A stretch of 33,725 nucleotides of DNA from Prevotella micans DSM 21469 = JCM 16134. Its GTDB lineage: Bacteria > Bacteroidota > Bacteroidia > Bacteroidales > Bacteroidaceae. The DNA lies in assembly GCF_000614105.1 (NCBI RefSeq), contig NZ_BAKH01000029.1, positions 1 through 33,725 on the forward strand, in the 5' to 3' direction. Position numbers and translations under genes: made by a program. Every line of letters begins with the position of its first letter. The first letter of the stretch is position 1. The notes under the pieces are model-generated. The model was not told where the DNA came from. It worked only from the letters and a program-made list of their open reading frames with translations, and did not search any database. Of the stretch, positions 8,420 through 17,963 are shown in pieces.

Positions 8420-8507
8420 TACATCAGTACCGAACTGATCCTACATCAGTAGCATACCGATCCTACATCAGTCCCGGACTGATCCTATATCACCTCCGGG
8501 GTGATTC
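8420..8507 (+). repeat. Four tandem 22-bp palindromic units
   Basis: Exact 22-nt periodicity: units at 8420-8441, 8442-8463, 8464-8485 and 8486-8507. Each holds a small inverted repeat: ATCAGT/ACTGAT, ATCAGT/ACCGAT, ATCAGT/ACTGAT and ATCACC/GGTGAT. In the fourth unit both arms change together, keeping the pairing. The array lies between the small ORF and the HU gene; it could be protein operators or a chain of RNA hairpins. Confidence 0.9.
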
Positions 8508-8580
8508 TGTACGACAATAGACTATAGGAATCATTACCTATATAGAACGAATAGTTATTAATTTTTTAAATGTATCGATT

Positions 8581-9006
8581 ATGGCATTCTTTAAGAAAGT
8601 TCTGAAGAAAATCAACGGCAAGTGGTATCCACAAGCCGTTATTGTTGGAAGGCCGGCTACGACAGACGAAGTAGCCGACGAGTTGGCTGAAATCTCGACC
8701 GTAAGCCGGGGAGATACCTACGCCGTGTTGAAAAACCTGGGTAAGGTGTTGAGTAGTTTCATGAAAGAGGGACGCACCGTTAAGCTCGAGGGCATTGGCA
8801 CATTCTACTACACCATAGCCGCAAAAGGCAAGGGAATGGACAAGGCCGAAGATGTGACAGCAGCACATATCGAAAATGTTCGTGTGCGCTTCATTCCCGA
8901 AACCGGTCGCACTGCCAGCGGAAAGGTGTCTACCCGCTCAATGGTGAGCGAACAAATCTGGTGGGAAGAGTGGAAAGGCGACGATAAGAAAAAGAAGAAG
9001 CCCTAG
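8581..9006 (+). CDS. HU-family histone-like DNA-binding protein
   Basis: A 141-residue protein of the Bacteroidales HU-related, histone-like class, expected to bind and bend DNA in the nucleoid. The N-terminal KKINGKWYPQAVIVGRPAT is typical of this class, rather than the MNK start of canonical HU. The HU fold is seen in EVADELAEISTVSRGD, VLKNLGKVLSSFMKEG and VKLEGIGTFYYTI, followed by an extended C-terminal segment (VRFIPETGR) and a KKKKKP tail. The 183-nt spacer upstream carries the 22-bp palindromes and a strong terminator follows, so it is probably transcribed alone. No clear -7 box is visible just upstream. Confidence 0.9.
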   Translation: MAFFKKVLKKINGKWYPQAVIVGRPATTDEVADELAEISTVSRGDTYAVLKNLGKVLSSFMKEGRTVKLEGIGTFYYTIAAKGKGMDKAEDVTAAHIENVRVRFIPETGRTASGKVSTRSMVSEQIWWEEWKGDDKKKKKP

Positions 9007-9058
9007 ACATCCTGTACCTCCTTACGATTAAGGTCTTTGGAAGGTAAACTAATCAACT

Positions 9059-9100
9059 AAAGGCGCAAGCATGCAATGCAAAGTAAGGCTTGCGCCTTTT
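9059..9100 (+). terminator. Rho-independent terminator after the HU gene
   Basis: AAGGCGCAAGC (9060-9070) pairs perfectly with GCTTGCGCCTT (9088-9098), followed by TTCTT. It isolates the HU gene from the ribosomal block. Confidence 0.88.
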
Positions 9101-9229
9101 CTTGTCTAACATCCGGAAAAAACACCTTTCCGTCCCCTCCTCAATCCTGGAAAGTTACACCTGGAAGAGTATTTATAAGTTATCTATTGTTAAAAGATGT
9201 GTAGATAGAACCTTCATAAATAAGCCATG

Positions 9230-9261
9230 TTGTTGGTTACAGAATAATGTTTGTATTTTTG
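9230..9261 (+). promoter_or_regulatory. Promoter of the str/ribosomal block
   Basis: TTGTTG at 9230-9235 and TATTTTTG at 9254-9261, 18 nt apart, match the Bacteroidota -33/-7 pattern. The start near 9268 gives an rpsL leader of about 90 nt. From 9007 to 9358 I see only the HU terminator and this promoter. Confidence 0.7.
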
Positions 9262-9358
9262 CGGCCCGAATATGGTTTGAATTGGGCTAGTTTTCAAAGC
9301 GATGCATTCAATCCATCTCTGACAAGACAAATACGAATAAAAAATAAAATAAAGAATC

Positions 9359-9739
9359 ATGCCTACTATTTCACAATTAGTAAGAAAAGGTAGAAAGGTG
9401 ATTGTTGGAAAGAGCAAGTCGCCGGCTTTGGATAATTGTCCTCAGCGTCGTGGCGTTTGTGTCCGTGTTTACACAACAACTCCTAAGAAGCCTAATTCGG
9501 CAATGCGAAAAGTTGCCCGTGTTCGTTTGACAAATCAAAAAGAGGTTAACTCTTATATTCCAGGAGAAGGCCACAATTTGCAAGAACACAGTATAGTTTT
9601 AGTTCGTGGTGGTCGTGTTAAGGACCTCCCGGGTGTTCGCTATCACATTGTTCGCGGCACTCTCGATACGGCAGGAGTTGCTAACCGTACTCAACGCCGC
9701 TCAAAATACGGAGCTAAACGTCCTAAGGCTAAAAAATAA
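9359..9739 (+). CDS. rpsL: 30S ribosomal protein S12
   Basis: S12 of the decoding centre, 126 residues and full length. The conserved KKPNSA loop (Lys43) and [13 protein letters not shown] (Lys88) are present with lysines at both positions where streptomycin-resistance substitutions usually occur, so the gene looks streptomycin-sensitive. It is the first gene of the ribosomal block, downstream of the promoter at 9230-9261. A 234-nt spacer separates it from rpsG. Confidence 0.99.
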   Translation: MPTISQLVRKGRKVIVGKSKSPALDNCPQRRGVCVRVYTTTPKKPNSAMRKVARVRLTNQKEVNSYIPGEGHNLQEHSIVLVRGGRVKDLPGVRYHIVRGTLDTAGVANRTQRRSKYGAKRPKAKK

Positions 9740-9973
9740 GCATAATTGAAGTTCGCCCCTTTTAGACCTTATAACACTGAGGAAACAAAAACCAGAACTT
9801 CAAAACTCCAAGTTCAATAGTCGGGGATGGCTGATGAATATAGGAGTATAACAAAGAAATAAATAAGTTTTGCTGGAGTATTGTTAACCATAGGTTGAGT
9901 AAACGACAAGAGTGAGCGTTGAAGAACGAAGTTAAACGACAGCCTCCGCAGAATAAAAGCTTTAATATTAAAA
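9740..9973 (+). promoter_or_regulatory. rpsL-rpsG spacer with competing inverted repeats
   Basis: No gene is apparent. TTGAAGTTC (9746-9754) is complementary to GAACTTCAA (9795-9803). The same GAACTT also pairs with AAGTTC at 9810-9815, so two hairpins exclude each other. CCCC (9756-9759) and GGGG (9823-9826) may add an outer pairing. In E. coli, S7 controls translation through the rpsL-rpsG spacer; a similar role here is inference. Confidence 0.45.
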
Positions 9974-10450
9974 ATGAGAAAAGCAAAACCAAAGAAACGT
10001 GTGATCCTCCCGGATCCCAAGTTTAACGACCAAAGAGTGTCGAAGTTTGTAAATCATCTAATGTATGATGGGAAGAAGAATATATCTTATGAGATATTCT
10101 ATTCCGCACTCGATATCGTGAGTGAGAAAGCAAAAGACCAGGAAAAATCTCCTCTGGAGATTTGGAAAGAGGCTCTTGATAATATAACTCCTCAGGTTGA
10201 AGTGAAAAGTCGTCGTATTGGCGGAGCAACATTCCAGGTTCCGACAGAGATTCGCCCAGAACGTAAAGAGAGCGTGTCGATGAAGAATATGATAGCATTC
10301 GCACGTAAACGTGGAGGAAAGAGCATGGCCGAGAAGCTGGCTTCTGAAATTATGGATGCTTTCAATAGTCAAGGCGGCGCTTTCAAGCGTAAAGAAGATA
10401 TGCACCGTATGGCTGAGGCTAACCGTGCGTTTGCTCATTTTAGATTTTAA
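9974..10450 (+). CDS. rpsG: 30S ribosomal protein S7
   Basis: S7, 158 residues, the primary assembly protein of the 30S head, binding the 3' domain of 16S rRNA. Recognised by [17 protein letters not shown], the [16 protein letters not shown] loop and the C-terminal [16 protein letters not shown]. The length is normal. fusA follows after 37 nt. In Gammaproteobacteria S7 represses its own operon, and the structured spacer just upstream makes that possible here. Confidence 0.99.
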   Translation: MRKAKPKKRVILPDPKFNDQRVSKFVNHLMYDGKKNISYEIFYSALDIVSEKAKDQEKSPLEIWKEALDNITPQVEVKSRRIGGATFQVPTEIRPERKESVSMKNMIAFARKRGGKSMAEKLASEIMDAFNSQGGAFKRKEDMHRMAEANRAFAHFRF

Positions 10451-10487
10451 ACAGGGCTTTTAATATCATAGACAAGGAAAAAAGAAA

Positions 10488-12605
10488 ATGGCAAATCGCG
10501 ATTTACATTTGACCCGCAATATCGGTATTATGGCCCATATTGATGCCGGTAAGACAACGACATCTGAACGCATTTTGTTCTATACTGGTAAGACGCACAA
10601 GATTGGTGAAGTACACGATGGTGCTGCGACAATGGACTGGATGGCCCAGGAGCAAGAACGCGGTATAACAATCACATCGGCTGCAACTACCTGTAATTGG
10701 AACTACGATGGGAAGTCTTTCAAGATTAACCTCATAGATACTCCGGGACACGTAGACTTTACTGCGGAGGTTGAACGCTCTTTGCGTGTGCTTGATGGAG
10801 CTATTGCAACCTATTCTGCGGCTGATGGAGTTCAACCTCAGTCGGAGACAGTGTGGCGCCAAGCAGATAAATATAATGTTCCAAGAATAGGTTATGTGAA
10901 TAAGATGGACCGTTCCGGTGCAGACTTTTATGAGACTGTTCGTCAGATGAAAGATGTATTAGGAGCTAATCCTGTTGCTATCCAGATTCCTATCGGAGCA
11001 GAAGAAAACTTCAAAGGGGTTGTTGACCTCATAAAGATGAAAGCAATTCTTTGGCATGATGAAACTATGGGGGCGGAGTATGATGTTGAAGATATTCCTG
11101 CCGAATTGGTTGATGAGGCTAATGAATGGCGTGATAAACTACTGGAGTCGGCTGCTAACTTTGATGATGAAGTTATGGAGCTCTATCTTGATGGAAAGGA
11201 TATTCCCCAGGAAAAGATTATTGCGGCTGTCCGTAAGGGGTGTATTGCAATGGAATGCTGTCCGATGCTTTTAGGTTCCTCCTATAAGAATAAAGGTGTT
11301 CAGCCACTGCTTGATTACACCTGTGCTTTCTTGCCCTCACCACTCGATACACAAGCTATTGTTGGAACGAATCCTGATACTGACGAAGAGGAAGATCGTA
11401 AACCGTCTGAAAATGAACCTACCTCGGCTCTGGCGTTTAAGATTGCTACTGACCCATTTATGGGACGTTTGGTATTCTTTAGAGTCTATTCAGGTAAGGT
11501 CGTAGCAGGCTCTTATGTTTATAATCCTCGTTCGGGTAAAAAAGAACGTATAAGTCGTTTATTCCAAATGAACTCGAACAAAGAGATTCCAATGGAATCT
11601 ATTGATGCAGGAGATATTGGCGCTGGTGTAGGTTTTAAGGATATCCGTACGGGCGATACTCTTTGTGATGAGAATAAGCCAATAGTATTGGAGTCTATGA
11701 CTTTCCCTGATACGGTGATTTCTATTGCTGTTGAACCGAAGAGTCAAGCTGATATAACGAAACTGGATAACGGTCTTGCAAAACTTGCTGAGGAAGACCC
11801 CACTTTTACAGTACGTACTGATGAACAGAGTGGGCAAACAATCATCTCGGGAATGGGTGAGTTACATCTGGATATTATCATCGACCGTTTGAAACGAGAG
11901 TTTAAGGTTGAATGTAATCAAGGTAAACCACAGGTTAACTATAAGGAAGCCATTACGAAGTCGGCACAGAGTCGTGAAACTTATAAGAAACAGTCTGGTG
12001 GTCGTGGTAAGTTTGCTTGTATAGACGTTACTATAGAACCTAAAGACGAGGACTACACGGAAGGTGACCTTCAATTTGTCAACGTGGTTAAGGGTGGTAA
12101 TATTCCTAAGGAATTTATACCTGCTGTTGAAAAAGGATTCAAGGATTGTTTGTCTAATGGTGTTCTTGGAGGTTTTCCGCTGACAGGTATGAAGGTAACG
12201 TTGACTGATGGCTCTTTCCATCCGGTAGACTCAGATCAGTTGTCTTTCGAGCTTGTAGCTCATCAAGCATTCAAGAAGCTTTGCCCAATGGCTACTCCAG
12301 TTCTCATGGAACCCATAATGAAAGTGGAAGTCGTTACTCCTGAAGAAAATATGGGTGATGTAATAGGTGACCTTAATAAGCGTCGCGGACTTGTACAAGG
12401 AATGGATGAAGCTCGTAGTGGTGCCCGTATCGTTAAGGCAATGGTCCCGCTGTCGGAGATGTTTGGATATGTAACGACTCTGAGAACGATAACCTCTGGC
12501 CGTGCAACGTCTTCTATGGAGTATGATCATCATTCTCCGGTGTCCAACGCACTCGCTAAGACTATTCTTGATGAATTAAATGGACATTCGGAATTATTAA
12601 AATAA
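10488..12605 (+). CDS. fusA: Elongation factor G
   Basis: Translational GTPase of 705 residues that drives ribosomal translocation and, with ribosome recycling factor, subunit splitting. G motifs are intact: AHIDAGKTT (16-24), ERGITI (switch I, 57-62), DTPGH (84-88) and NKMD (138-141). Domains II-V follow, with GMGELHLDI in domain III and the [13 protein letters not shown] region of domain V. Position within rpsL-rpsG-fusA marks it as the canonical factor rather than a second EF-G paralogue, which Bacteroides species also carry elsewhere. tuf does not follow it. Confidence 0.99.
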   Translation: MANRDLHLTRNIGIMAHIDAGKTTTSERILFYTGKTHKIGEVHDGAATMDWMAQEQERGITITSAATTCNWNYDGKSFKINLIDTPGHVDFTAEVERSLRVLDGAIATYSAADGVQPQSETVWRQADKYNVPRIGYVNKMDRSGADFYETVRQMKDVLGANPVAIQIPIGAEENFKGVVDLIKMKAILWHDETMGAEYDVEDIPAELVDEANEWRDKLLESAANFDDEVMELYLDGKDIPQEKIIAAVRKGCIAMECCPMLLGSSYKNKGVQPLLDYTCAFLPSPLDTQAIVGTNPDTDEEEDRKPSENEPTSALAFKIATDPFMGRLVFFRVYSGKVVAGSYVYNPRSGKKERISRLFQMNSNKEIPMESIDAGDIGAGVGFKDIRTGDTLCDENKPIVLESMTFPDTVISIAVEPKSQADITKLDNGLAKLAEEDPTFTVRTDEQSGQTIISGMGELHLDIIIDRLKREFKVECNQGKPQVNYKEAITKSAQSRETYKKQSGGRGKFACIDVTIEPKDEDYTEGDLQFVNVVKGGNIPKEFIPAVEKGFKDCLSNGVLGGFPLTGMKVTLTDGSFHPVDSDQLSFELVAHQAFKKLCPMATPVLMEPIMKVEVVTPEENMGDVIGDLNKRRGLVQGMDEARSGARIVKAMVPLSEMFGYVTTLRTITSGRATSSMEYDHHSPVSNALAKTILDELNGHSELLK

Positions 12606-12615
12606 TTAATAAGAG

Positions 12616-12656
12616 GATGCATTCCTTATAGCGTATGACTCTTATGAGGATGCATC
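12616..12656 (+). other. Hairpin between fusA and rpsJ
   Basis: GATGCATTCCT (12616-12626) pairs with AGGATGCATC (12647-12656) with one bulged A. It starts 10 nt past the fusA stop and lacks a clear T-run, so it may be a partial terminator, a processing site or an attenuator separating the str and S10 parts. Confidence 0.6.
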
Positions 12657-12685
12657 TTCATTTGTAATAATAAAAACAAAAGACT

Positions 12686-12991
12686 ATGAGTCAGAAAATT
12701 CGTATTAAGCTAAAATCTTACGATTATCAATTAGTTGATAAATCGGCAGAGAAGATAGTTAAAGCTGTTAAGACTACGGGGGCAATTGTTAGTGGGCCTA
12801 TCCCATTGCCAACCCATAAACGAATCTACACAGTGAACCGTTCTACGTTTGTAAATAAGAAAGCCCGTGAACAATTCCAGCTTTCTAGTTTCAAGCGGCT
12901 AATAGACATCTATAGTTCAACTCCAAAGACTGTAGATGCTCTGATGAGACTAGAACTACCTTCAGGCGTAGAAGTTGAGATTAAAGTTTAA
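12686..12991 (+). CDS. rpsJ: 30S ribosomal protein S10
   Basis: S10, 101 residues, a 30S head protein that also serves in transcription antitermination through NusB and NusG. It is recognised by [16 protein letters not shown] at the start, the [22 protein letters not shown] loop split across residues 38-59, and the C-terminal [11 protein letters not shown]. It opens the S10 cluster after a hairpin-containing spacer and is followed by rplC after 40 nt. Confidence 0.99.
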   Translation: MSQKIRIKLKSYDYQLVDKSAEKIVKAVKTTGAIVSGPIPLPTHKRIYTVNRSTFVNKKAREQFQLSSFKRLIDIYSSTPKTVDALMRLELPSGVEVEIKV

Positions 12992-13031
12992 TAATAAGTA
13001 TAAACTTCATTCATTTTAAATATTAATTGAA

Positions 13032-13646
13032 ATGCCAGGATTATTAGGAAAGAAAATAGGAATGACATCTATTTTCAGTGCCGACGGTAAGAATCTACCG
13101 TGCACTGTTATCGAAGCTGGTCCTTGTGTTGTAACTCAGGTGAAGACAGAGGAAAAAGATGGTTATAAGGCTGTTCAGTTAGGTTTTGGCGAAGTGAAGG
13201 AAAAGAACACTTCTAAACCTTTACAAGGACACTTTAAGAAAGCCGGTACAACACCAAAGAGACACTTGGCTGAGTTCAGTTTTAATGAGGATTATAACCT
13301 AGGTGATACAATAACCGTAGAACTCTTTAATGATACCAAGTTTGTTGATGTAGTTGGTACTTCAAAAGGTAAAGGATTTCAAGGTGTAGTAAAACGTCAT
13401 GGTTTCGGAGGTGTTGGACAGTCAACGCATGGACAGGATGACCGTGCACGTAAGCCAGGTTCTATTGGTGCATGCTCTTACCCTGCTAAGGTTTTCAAAG
13501 GCATGCGAATGGGCGGCCAAATGGGCGGAGATAGAGTAACTACTCAAAATCTCCAAGTATTAAAGATAATTCCGGAGCACAATCTACTTCTTGTAAAAGG
13601 TAGTGTTGCCGGATGTGTTGGTTCAACTCTTATAATTAATAAATAA
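13032..13646 (+). CDS. rplC: 50S ribosomal protein L3
   Basis: L3, 204 residues, with a loop reaching the peptidyl-transferase centre. Recognised by [15 protein letters not shown] and by [17 protein letters not shown], followed by the [16 protein letters not shown] loop that approaches the catalytic site. Length and ends are normal for Bacteroidales. Its stop codon directly abuts the rplD start codon (TAAATG), indicating coupled translation. Confidence 0.99.
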   Translation: MPGLLGKKIGMTSIFSADGKNLPCTVIEAGPCVVTQVKTEEKDGYKAVQLGFGEVKEKNTSKPLQGHFKKAGTTPKRHLAEFSFNEDYNLGDTITVELFNDTKFVDVVGTSKGKGFQGVVKRHGFGGVGQSTHGQDDRARKPGSIGACSYPAKVFKGMRMGGQMGGDRVTTQNLQVLKIIPEHNLLLVKGSVAGCVGSTLIINK

Positions 13647-14276
13647 ATGGATATTAATATATTAGATATTAAAGGTCGAGAAACTGGTCGTAAGGTGACT
13701 CTTAATGAAAATATCTTTGGGATTGAACCAAATGATCATGTTATCTACCTTGATGTAAAGCGATACTTAGCCGCCCAGCGCCAGGGAACAAGTAAAACTA
13801 AGGAAAGAAGTGAACACTCTGGCTCTACTCGTAAATTAGGTCGTCAGAAAGGCGGTGGAGGAGCTAGACGTGGTGATATAAATTCACCAGTTCTTGTTGG
13901 TGGAGGTCGAGTTTTTGGTCCTAAACCACGTGATTATAGCTTTAAGCTAAATAAGAAAGTAAGGTCTCTAGCACGTAAGTCTGCACTCTCTTATAAGGCA
14001 CAGGAGCAAGCTATCATTGTTGTTGAAGATTTTGATTTTGAGGCTCCTAGAACAAAGGAGTTTATAAATGTTGTCAAAGACTTGAAGATCGATGGTGAAA
14101 AGGTTCTTTTAATATTGCCTGAAGTTAGAAAAAATGTATATTTGTCAGCTCGTAATCTGAGAAAGGCTGATGTTACAACTGCTAGTCAGACTAATTCATA
14201 TAAAGTGTTGAATGCTGATGTACTCGTTGTAACGGAGAAATCTTTGATGAGAATTGAAGAAATCTTAGATAAATAG
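13647..14276 (+). CDS. rplD: 50S ribosomal protein L4
   Basis: L4, 209 residues. It lines the nascent-peptide tunnel and, in E. coli, also represses the S10 operon. The tunnel-loop signature is present: [20 protein letters not shown], then [20 protein letters not shown]. It begins immediately after the rplC stop and ends 14 nt before rplW. No S10-type leader is evident upstream of rpsJ, so E. coli-style L4 attenuation is not supported. Confidence 0.99.
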   Translation: MDINILDIKGRETGRKVTLNENIFGIEPNDHVIYLDVKRYLAAQRQGTSKTKERSEHSGSTRKLGRQKGGGGARRGDINSPVLVGGGRVFGPKPRDYSFKLNKKVRSLARKSALSYKAQEQAIIVVEDFDFEAPRTKEFINVVKDLKIDGEKVLLILPEVRKNVYLSARNLRKADVTTASQTNSYKVLNADVLVVTEKSLMRIEEILDK

Positions 14277-14290
14277 AGGAAGCTATAATT

Positions 14291-14737
14291 ATGGGATTTA
14301 TAATAAAATCATTGGTCACTGAAAAGATGACCAAAATAACGGAAAAGTCTTCTGAAGATAAGAAGATAATTACGTGTAGCAAGAAGATAGGGGAGGCTAA
14401 TAATGCAATCTCTGAAACTCGTAGCTATGTTGTTAGGAAGAAAAACTTTAAGGAAGGTAGTATACGGAAAGAAAAGAAGATCTATACCTATACGAAATTA
14501 GCTAGACCGAAATATGGCTTTATAGTTAAGCCAGAGGCTAATAAATTTGATATAAAGAGAGAAATAGAAAGCCTATATGAGGTTACCGTAATCGATGTAA
14601 ATACTATTAATTATTCTGGTAAGCGTCAGTCACGTTATACGAGAGCTGGTCTTATAAAGGGTAAAAAGAATGCTTTTAAAAAAGTTATAGTGACATTGAA
14701 GAATGGTGATATTATAGATTTTTATAGCAATATTTAA
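14291..14737 (+). CDS. rplW: 50S ribosomal protein L23 with a large internal insertion
   Basis: L23 sits at the exit of the nascent-peptide tunnel, where trigger factor and SRP dock. The normal parts are clear: GFIIKSLVTEKMTK at the start, then KYGFIVKPEANKFDIKREIE, GKRQSRYTRAGL and a terminal VTLKNGDIIDFYSNI. The protein is 148 residues, whereas the family usually runs about 95-100. The excess is one Lys/Ser/Glu-rich block at about residues 20-72, placed between the first helix (which holds the VTEK docking glutamate) and the first beta strand. The frame is open throughout and both flanks align, so this is an insertion rather than a frame error. Function of the extra block is unknown. Confidence 0.96.
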   Translation: MGFIIKSLVTEKMTKITEKSSEDKKIITCSKKIGEANNAISETRSYVVRKKNFKEGSIRKEKKIYTYTKLARPKYGFIVKPEANKFDIKREIESLYEVTVIDVNTINYSGKRQSRYTRAGLIKGKKNAFKKVIVTLKNGDIIDFYSNI

Positions 14738-14744
14738 GTGAGAT

Positions 14745-15570
14745 ATGGCAGTACGTAAATTAAAACCAGTTACACCTGGACAGAGACATAAAATCATAGG
14801 TATGTTCGAGGATATTACTGCAAAAGTACCTGAGAAGTCTCTTGTTTATGGTAAAAAATCTACTGGTGGTCGAAATAATACAGGTAAGATGACAGTCCGC
14901 TATATGGGAGGTGGACATAAGAAAAAGTTTCGTATTATTGACTTCAAACGAGAAAAAGATGGTATTCCTGCAGTGGTAAAGACTATAGAGTATGATCCGA
15001 ATCGTTCTGCAAGAATCGCTTTATTATTCTATGCAGATGGCGAGAAACGCTATATAATTGCTCCTAATGGCTTAGAGGTTGGTACTACGTTACTTTCTGG
15101 AACTGAAGCTGTACCAGAGATTGGTAATTCTATTCCTTTATCGAATATTCCTGTTGGTACGGTAATTCATAATATAGAATTGCGTCCTGGTCAAGGAGCT
15201 TTGCTCGTACGTTCAGCAGGTAATTTTGCACAGCTGACATCTCGCGAAGGTAATTATTGTGTTATTAAGCTTCCTTCCGGTGAGACTCGTAAAATACTTT
15301 CTGCTTGTAAGGCTACTATAGGTAGTGTCGGAAACTCTGATCATGCCTTAGAGCAATCTGGAAAAGCTGGTCGTTCACGTTGGCTTGGCCGTCGTCCACA
15401 TAATCGTGGTGTAGTTATGAACCCTGTTGATCATCCTATGGGTGGTGGTGAAGGCCGTCAGTCCGGAGGACATCCTCGTTCCCGCAAGATTGTATGCTAA
15501 GGGGCTTAAGACACGTGCTCCTAAGAAGCATTCTAATAAATATATTATAGAGAGAGCTAATAAGAAATAA
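14745..15570 (+). CDS. rplB: 50S ribosomal protein L2 (frameshifted near the C-terminus)
   Basis: L2 is a core 23S-binding protein needed for peptidyl-transferase assembly. The N-terminus, the [15 protein letters not shown] segment and the conserved [11 protein letters not shown] with its catalytic-region His are intact. After SGGHPRSRK the open frame reads IVC and stops at 15500. The other frame continues with [16 protein letters not shown] and ends KK at 15570, the normal L2 ending. Restoring GG after 15488 (AAG GGA TTG) gives K-G-L-Y and a 275-residue protein, the expected length. The gene is essential, so a sequence error is the likely cause. Confidence 0.97.
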
Positions 15571-15593
15571 AAACATTAAGAGTTAGTTGTATT

Positions 15594-15863
15594 ATGAGTC
15601 GTTCATTAAAAAAAGGTCCTTATATAAATGTCTCTCTTGAAAAAAAGATTCTCATCATGAATGAGAAGGGAAAGAAAACAGTAGTAAAGACATGGGCTAG
15701 AGCTTCGATGATTTCTCCTGATTTTGTAGGACATACAGTTGCTGTTCATAATGGGAATAAATTTATACCGGTTTATATTACTGAGAATATGGTAGGTCAT
15801 AAACTTGGTGAATTCAGTCCAACACGTCGCTTTGGAGGGCATTCTGGTAACAATAAAAAATAA
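15594..15863 (+). CDS. rpsS: 30S ribosomal protein S19
   Basis: S19, 89 residues, in the 30S head near the A-site finger. Recognised by [35 protein letters not shown] and the C-terminal [17 protein letters not shown]. Length is standard. It follows the repaired rplB end by 23 nt and precedes rplV by 44 nt. Confidence 0.99.
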   Translation: MSRSLKKGPYINVSLEKKILIMNEKGKKTVVKTWARASMISPDFVGHTVAVHNGNKFIPVYITENMVGHKLGEFSPTRRFGGHSGNNKK

Positions 15864-15907
15864 GTTAGACCTTTGATAAAATTCGTTGAAAATATAATTA
15901 AATAGTA

Positions 15908-16312
15908 ATGGGAGCAAGAAAACATATAAAGGCAGAAGCTCATAAAGAGGCTCTAAGAAGTCTGTATTTTGCTAAACTTAGAGATTGCCCTTCGTCTCCA
16001 CGTAAGATGAGATATGTAGTAGATATGGTACGTGGGATGGAGGTAAATCGTGCCTTAAGTATATTGAAGTTTTCTAAAAAAGCTGCTGCTCAGGATGTTG
16101 AGAAACTCCTGCGCTCTGCTATTGTAAATTGGGAAACAAAGAATGAACGTAAGGCAGATGATAATGAACTTTATATCTCTAAGATATTTGTTGATGAGGG
16201 TGTTACCATGAAACGCATGCGTCCTGCTCCTCAGGGACGTGGATATCGGATTCGTAAACGTTCTAATCACGTCACTCTTTTTGTAGAATCAAAAGATAAT
16301 ACAAGTAAATAA
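15908..16312 (+). CDS. rplV: 50S ribosomal protein L22
   Basis: L22, 134 residues; its extended beta-hairpin lines the nascent-peptide tunnel and is a site of macrolide resistance. Recognised by [20 protein letters not shown], and by the hairpin [20 protein letters not shown] near residues 100-120, which shows no deletion. It lies 14 nt upstream of rpsC. Confidence 0.99.
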   Translation: MGARKHIKAEAHKEALRSLYFAKLRDCPSSPRKMRYVVDMVRGMEVNRALSILKFSKKAAAQDVEKLLRSAIVNWETKNERKADDNELYISKIFVDEGVTMKRMRPAPQGRGYRIRKRSNHVTLFVESKDNTSK

Positions 16313-16326
16313 TAATAGGTAATAGA

Positions 16327-17055
16327 ATGGGACAGAAAGTTAATCCTATAAGTAACCGTTTAGGTATTGTACGTGGTTGGGAATCCAATTGGTTCGGTGG
16401 TAAAAACTTCGGTGAGAATATAGTTGAGGATAGACAGATACGTAAATATCTGAATAAACGTCTTGAAAAAGCTAGTGTCTCACGAATTATAATCGAACGT
16501 ACGTTGAAGGTAATAACTATAACAATTTGTACAGCACGTCCAGGTATTGTTATAGGTAAAGGTGGACAAGATGTTGATAAATTGAAGGAAGAGTTGAAAA
16601 ATCTCTTTGGTAAGGAAATTCAAATCAATATTTTTGAGATTAAACGTCCGGAATTAGATGCTACAATTGTAGGTAGTAATATAGTTCGACAGATAGAAGG
16701 GAAGATAGCCTACCGCCGTGCAATAAAAATGGCAATTTCTAGTACTATGCGTACTGGTGCAGAAGGTATTAAGATTCAAATCTCAGGTCGACTCAATGGT
16801 GCAGAGATAGCACGTAAAGAGATGTTCAAAGAGGGACGTACTCCATTACATACATTCCGTGCTGATATAGATTATTGTCAAACAGAAGCTCTTACAAAGG
16901 TTGGCTTGTTGGGTATTAAGGTCTGGATTTGTAGAGGAGAACTTTATAAAAAGATTGATTTGACATCAGGCTTTACTCAGGATAAGATAAATGCGCGTTT
17001 TAATAATGGAAATGTTAGAACTGGGAGAGTTTATAGAAGAAATAATAATCGTTAG
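16327..17055 (+). CDS. rpsC: 30S ribosomal protein S3
   Basis: S3, 242 residues, at the mRNA entry channel, where it helps helicase activity. The N-terminus [20 protein letters not shown] is typical of Bacteroidota. The KH domain is seen in [20 protein letters not shown], and the C-terminal domain in [18 protein letters not shown] and [16 protein letters not shown]. The ending is basic and Asn/Arg-rich. rplP follows after 15 nt. Confidence 0.99.
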   Translation: MGQKVNPISNRLGIVRGWESNWFGGKNFGENIVEDRQIRKYLNKRLEKASVSRIIIERTLKVITITICTARPGIVIGKGGQDVDKLKEELKNLFGKEIQINIFEIKRPELDATIVGSNIVRQIEGKIAYRRAIKMAISSTMRTGAEGIKIQISGRLNGAEIARKEMFKEGRTPLHTFRADIDYCQTEALTKVGLLGIKVWICRGELYKKIDLTSGFTQDKINARFNNGNVRTGRVYRRNNNR

Positions 17056-17070
17056 AAATAAAAGATTATC

Positions 17071-17499
17071 ATGTTACAGCCAAAAAGGGTAAGATATAGA
17101 AGACCTCAGGATGGGCGTGGAAGAAAGGGTAATGCACATAGAGGTACACAGTTAGCTTTTGGATCGTTTGGAATAAAGACTCTTGAATCTAAATGGATTG
17201 ATAGTCGTCAGATAGAAGCTGCTCGTGTGGCGGTAAATCGTTATATGAACCGTCAGGGGCAAGTATGGATTAGAATTTTTCCAGACAAACCAATTACACG
17301 TAAACCTGCTGATGTGAGAATGGGTAAGGGTAAAGGCGATCCAGCAGGTTGGGTAGCCCCAGTGACACCTGGTAGGGTTTTATTCGAAGTTGAAGGTGTA
17401 AGTTTTGATATAGCTAAAGAGGCATTAAGGCTTGCGGCGCAGAAACTTCCAATTAAAACAAAATTCATAGTAAGACGAGATTATGATAAAAATGCTTGA
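17071..17499 (+). CDS. rplP: 50S ribosomal protein L16
   Basis: L16, 142 residues, next to the A-site tRNA elbow. Recognised by [20 protein letters not shown], by [20 protein letters not shown] and by [18 protein letters not shown]. The [12 protein letters not shown] start of the tRNA-facing region is present and the length is normal. rpmC begins a few bases after its stop. Confidence 0.99.
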   Translation: MLQPKRVRYRRPQDGRGRKGNAHRGTQLAFGSFGIKTLESKWIDSRQIEAARVAVNRYMNRQGQVWIRIFPDKPITRKPADVRMGKGKGDPAGWVAPVTPGRVLFEVEGVSFDIAKEALRLAAQKLPIKTKFIVRRDYDKNA

Positions 17500-17504
17500 A
17501 TGTG

Positions 17505-17699
17505 ATGAAAAATAAGGAAGTTAAAATACTTGATACTAAAGAGCTGGTTGAGAGGATTGCAGAAGAAAAGAGAGCTTTAATAAAAATGAGTTTAGAACAT
17601 AATATTACTCCTCTTGAAAACTCTGCTCGAATAACTACCACTCGTCGTGATATTGCACGTATGAAAACGGAGATGCGTAAAAGAGAACTTGAAAAATGA
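17505..17699 (+). CDS. rpmC: 50S ribosomal protein L29
   Basis: L29, 64 residues from the ATG at 17505; a TTG at 17496 overlapping the rplP stop would add three residues and is less likely. L29 is a two-helix protein at the tunnel exit beside L23. It is recognised by [25 protein letters not shown], and [18 protein letters not shown] at the C-terminus. It ends 4 nt before the rpsQ start, so the two are tightly coupled. Confidence 0.96.
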   Translation: MKNKEVKILDTKELVERIAEEKRALIKMSLEHNITPLENSARITTTRRDIARMKTEMRKRELEK

Positions 17700-17703
17700 T
17701 CAG

Positions 17704-17961
17704 ATGGAAACAAGGAATTTAAGAAAACTAAGACAGGGTGTAGTAGTAAGTAATAAGATGGATAAGACTATTGTTATTGCTGCTAAGTTTAAAGAACAGC
17801 ATCCTATATATGGTAAATTTGTTCAAAAGACAAAGAAATATCATGTTCATGATGAAAGTAGTCTGGCGAATATTGGTGATACAGTCTTAATAATGGAGAC
17901 ACGTCCCTTAAGTAAAACTAAGAGATGGAGATTGATACAAATTATAGAAAAGGCTAAATAG
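17704..17961 (+). CDS. rpsQ: 30S ribosomal protein S17
   Basis: S17, 85 residues from the ATG at 17704 ([20 protein letters not shown]). An upstream TTG within rpmC would only add a non-homologous MKNDQ. It binds 16S rRNA early in 30S assembly. OB-fold signatures are [31 protein letters not shown] and [14 protein letters not shown]. It lies 4 nt after rpmC and 2 nt before rplN. Confidence 0.98.
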   Translation: METRNLRKLRQGVVVSNKMDKTIVIAAKFKEQHPIYGKFVQKTKKYHVHDESSLANIGDTVLIMETRPLSKTKRWRLIQIIEKAK

Positions 17962-17963
17962 TT

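Noticed and set aside
8420..8507. CRISPR-like array
   Set aside because: Units are contiguous 22-mers with no unique spacers, and no cas genes are present.
9762..10020. Minus-strand hydrophobic frames between rpsL and rpsG
   Set aside because: They are low-complexity reversals of the AT-rich spacer with no promoter or recognizable domain.
12606..12685. Expected tuf gene after fusA
   Set aside because: Only 80 nt lie between fusA and rpsJ; tuf is normally elsewhere in Bacteroidota, so its absence is not unusual.
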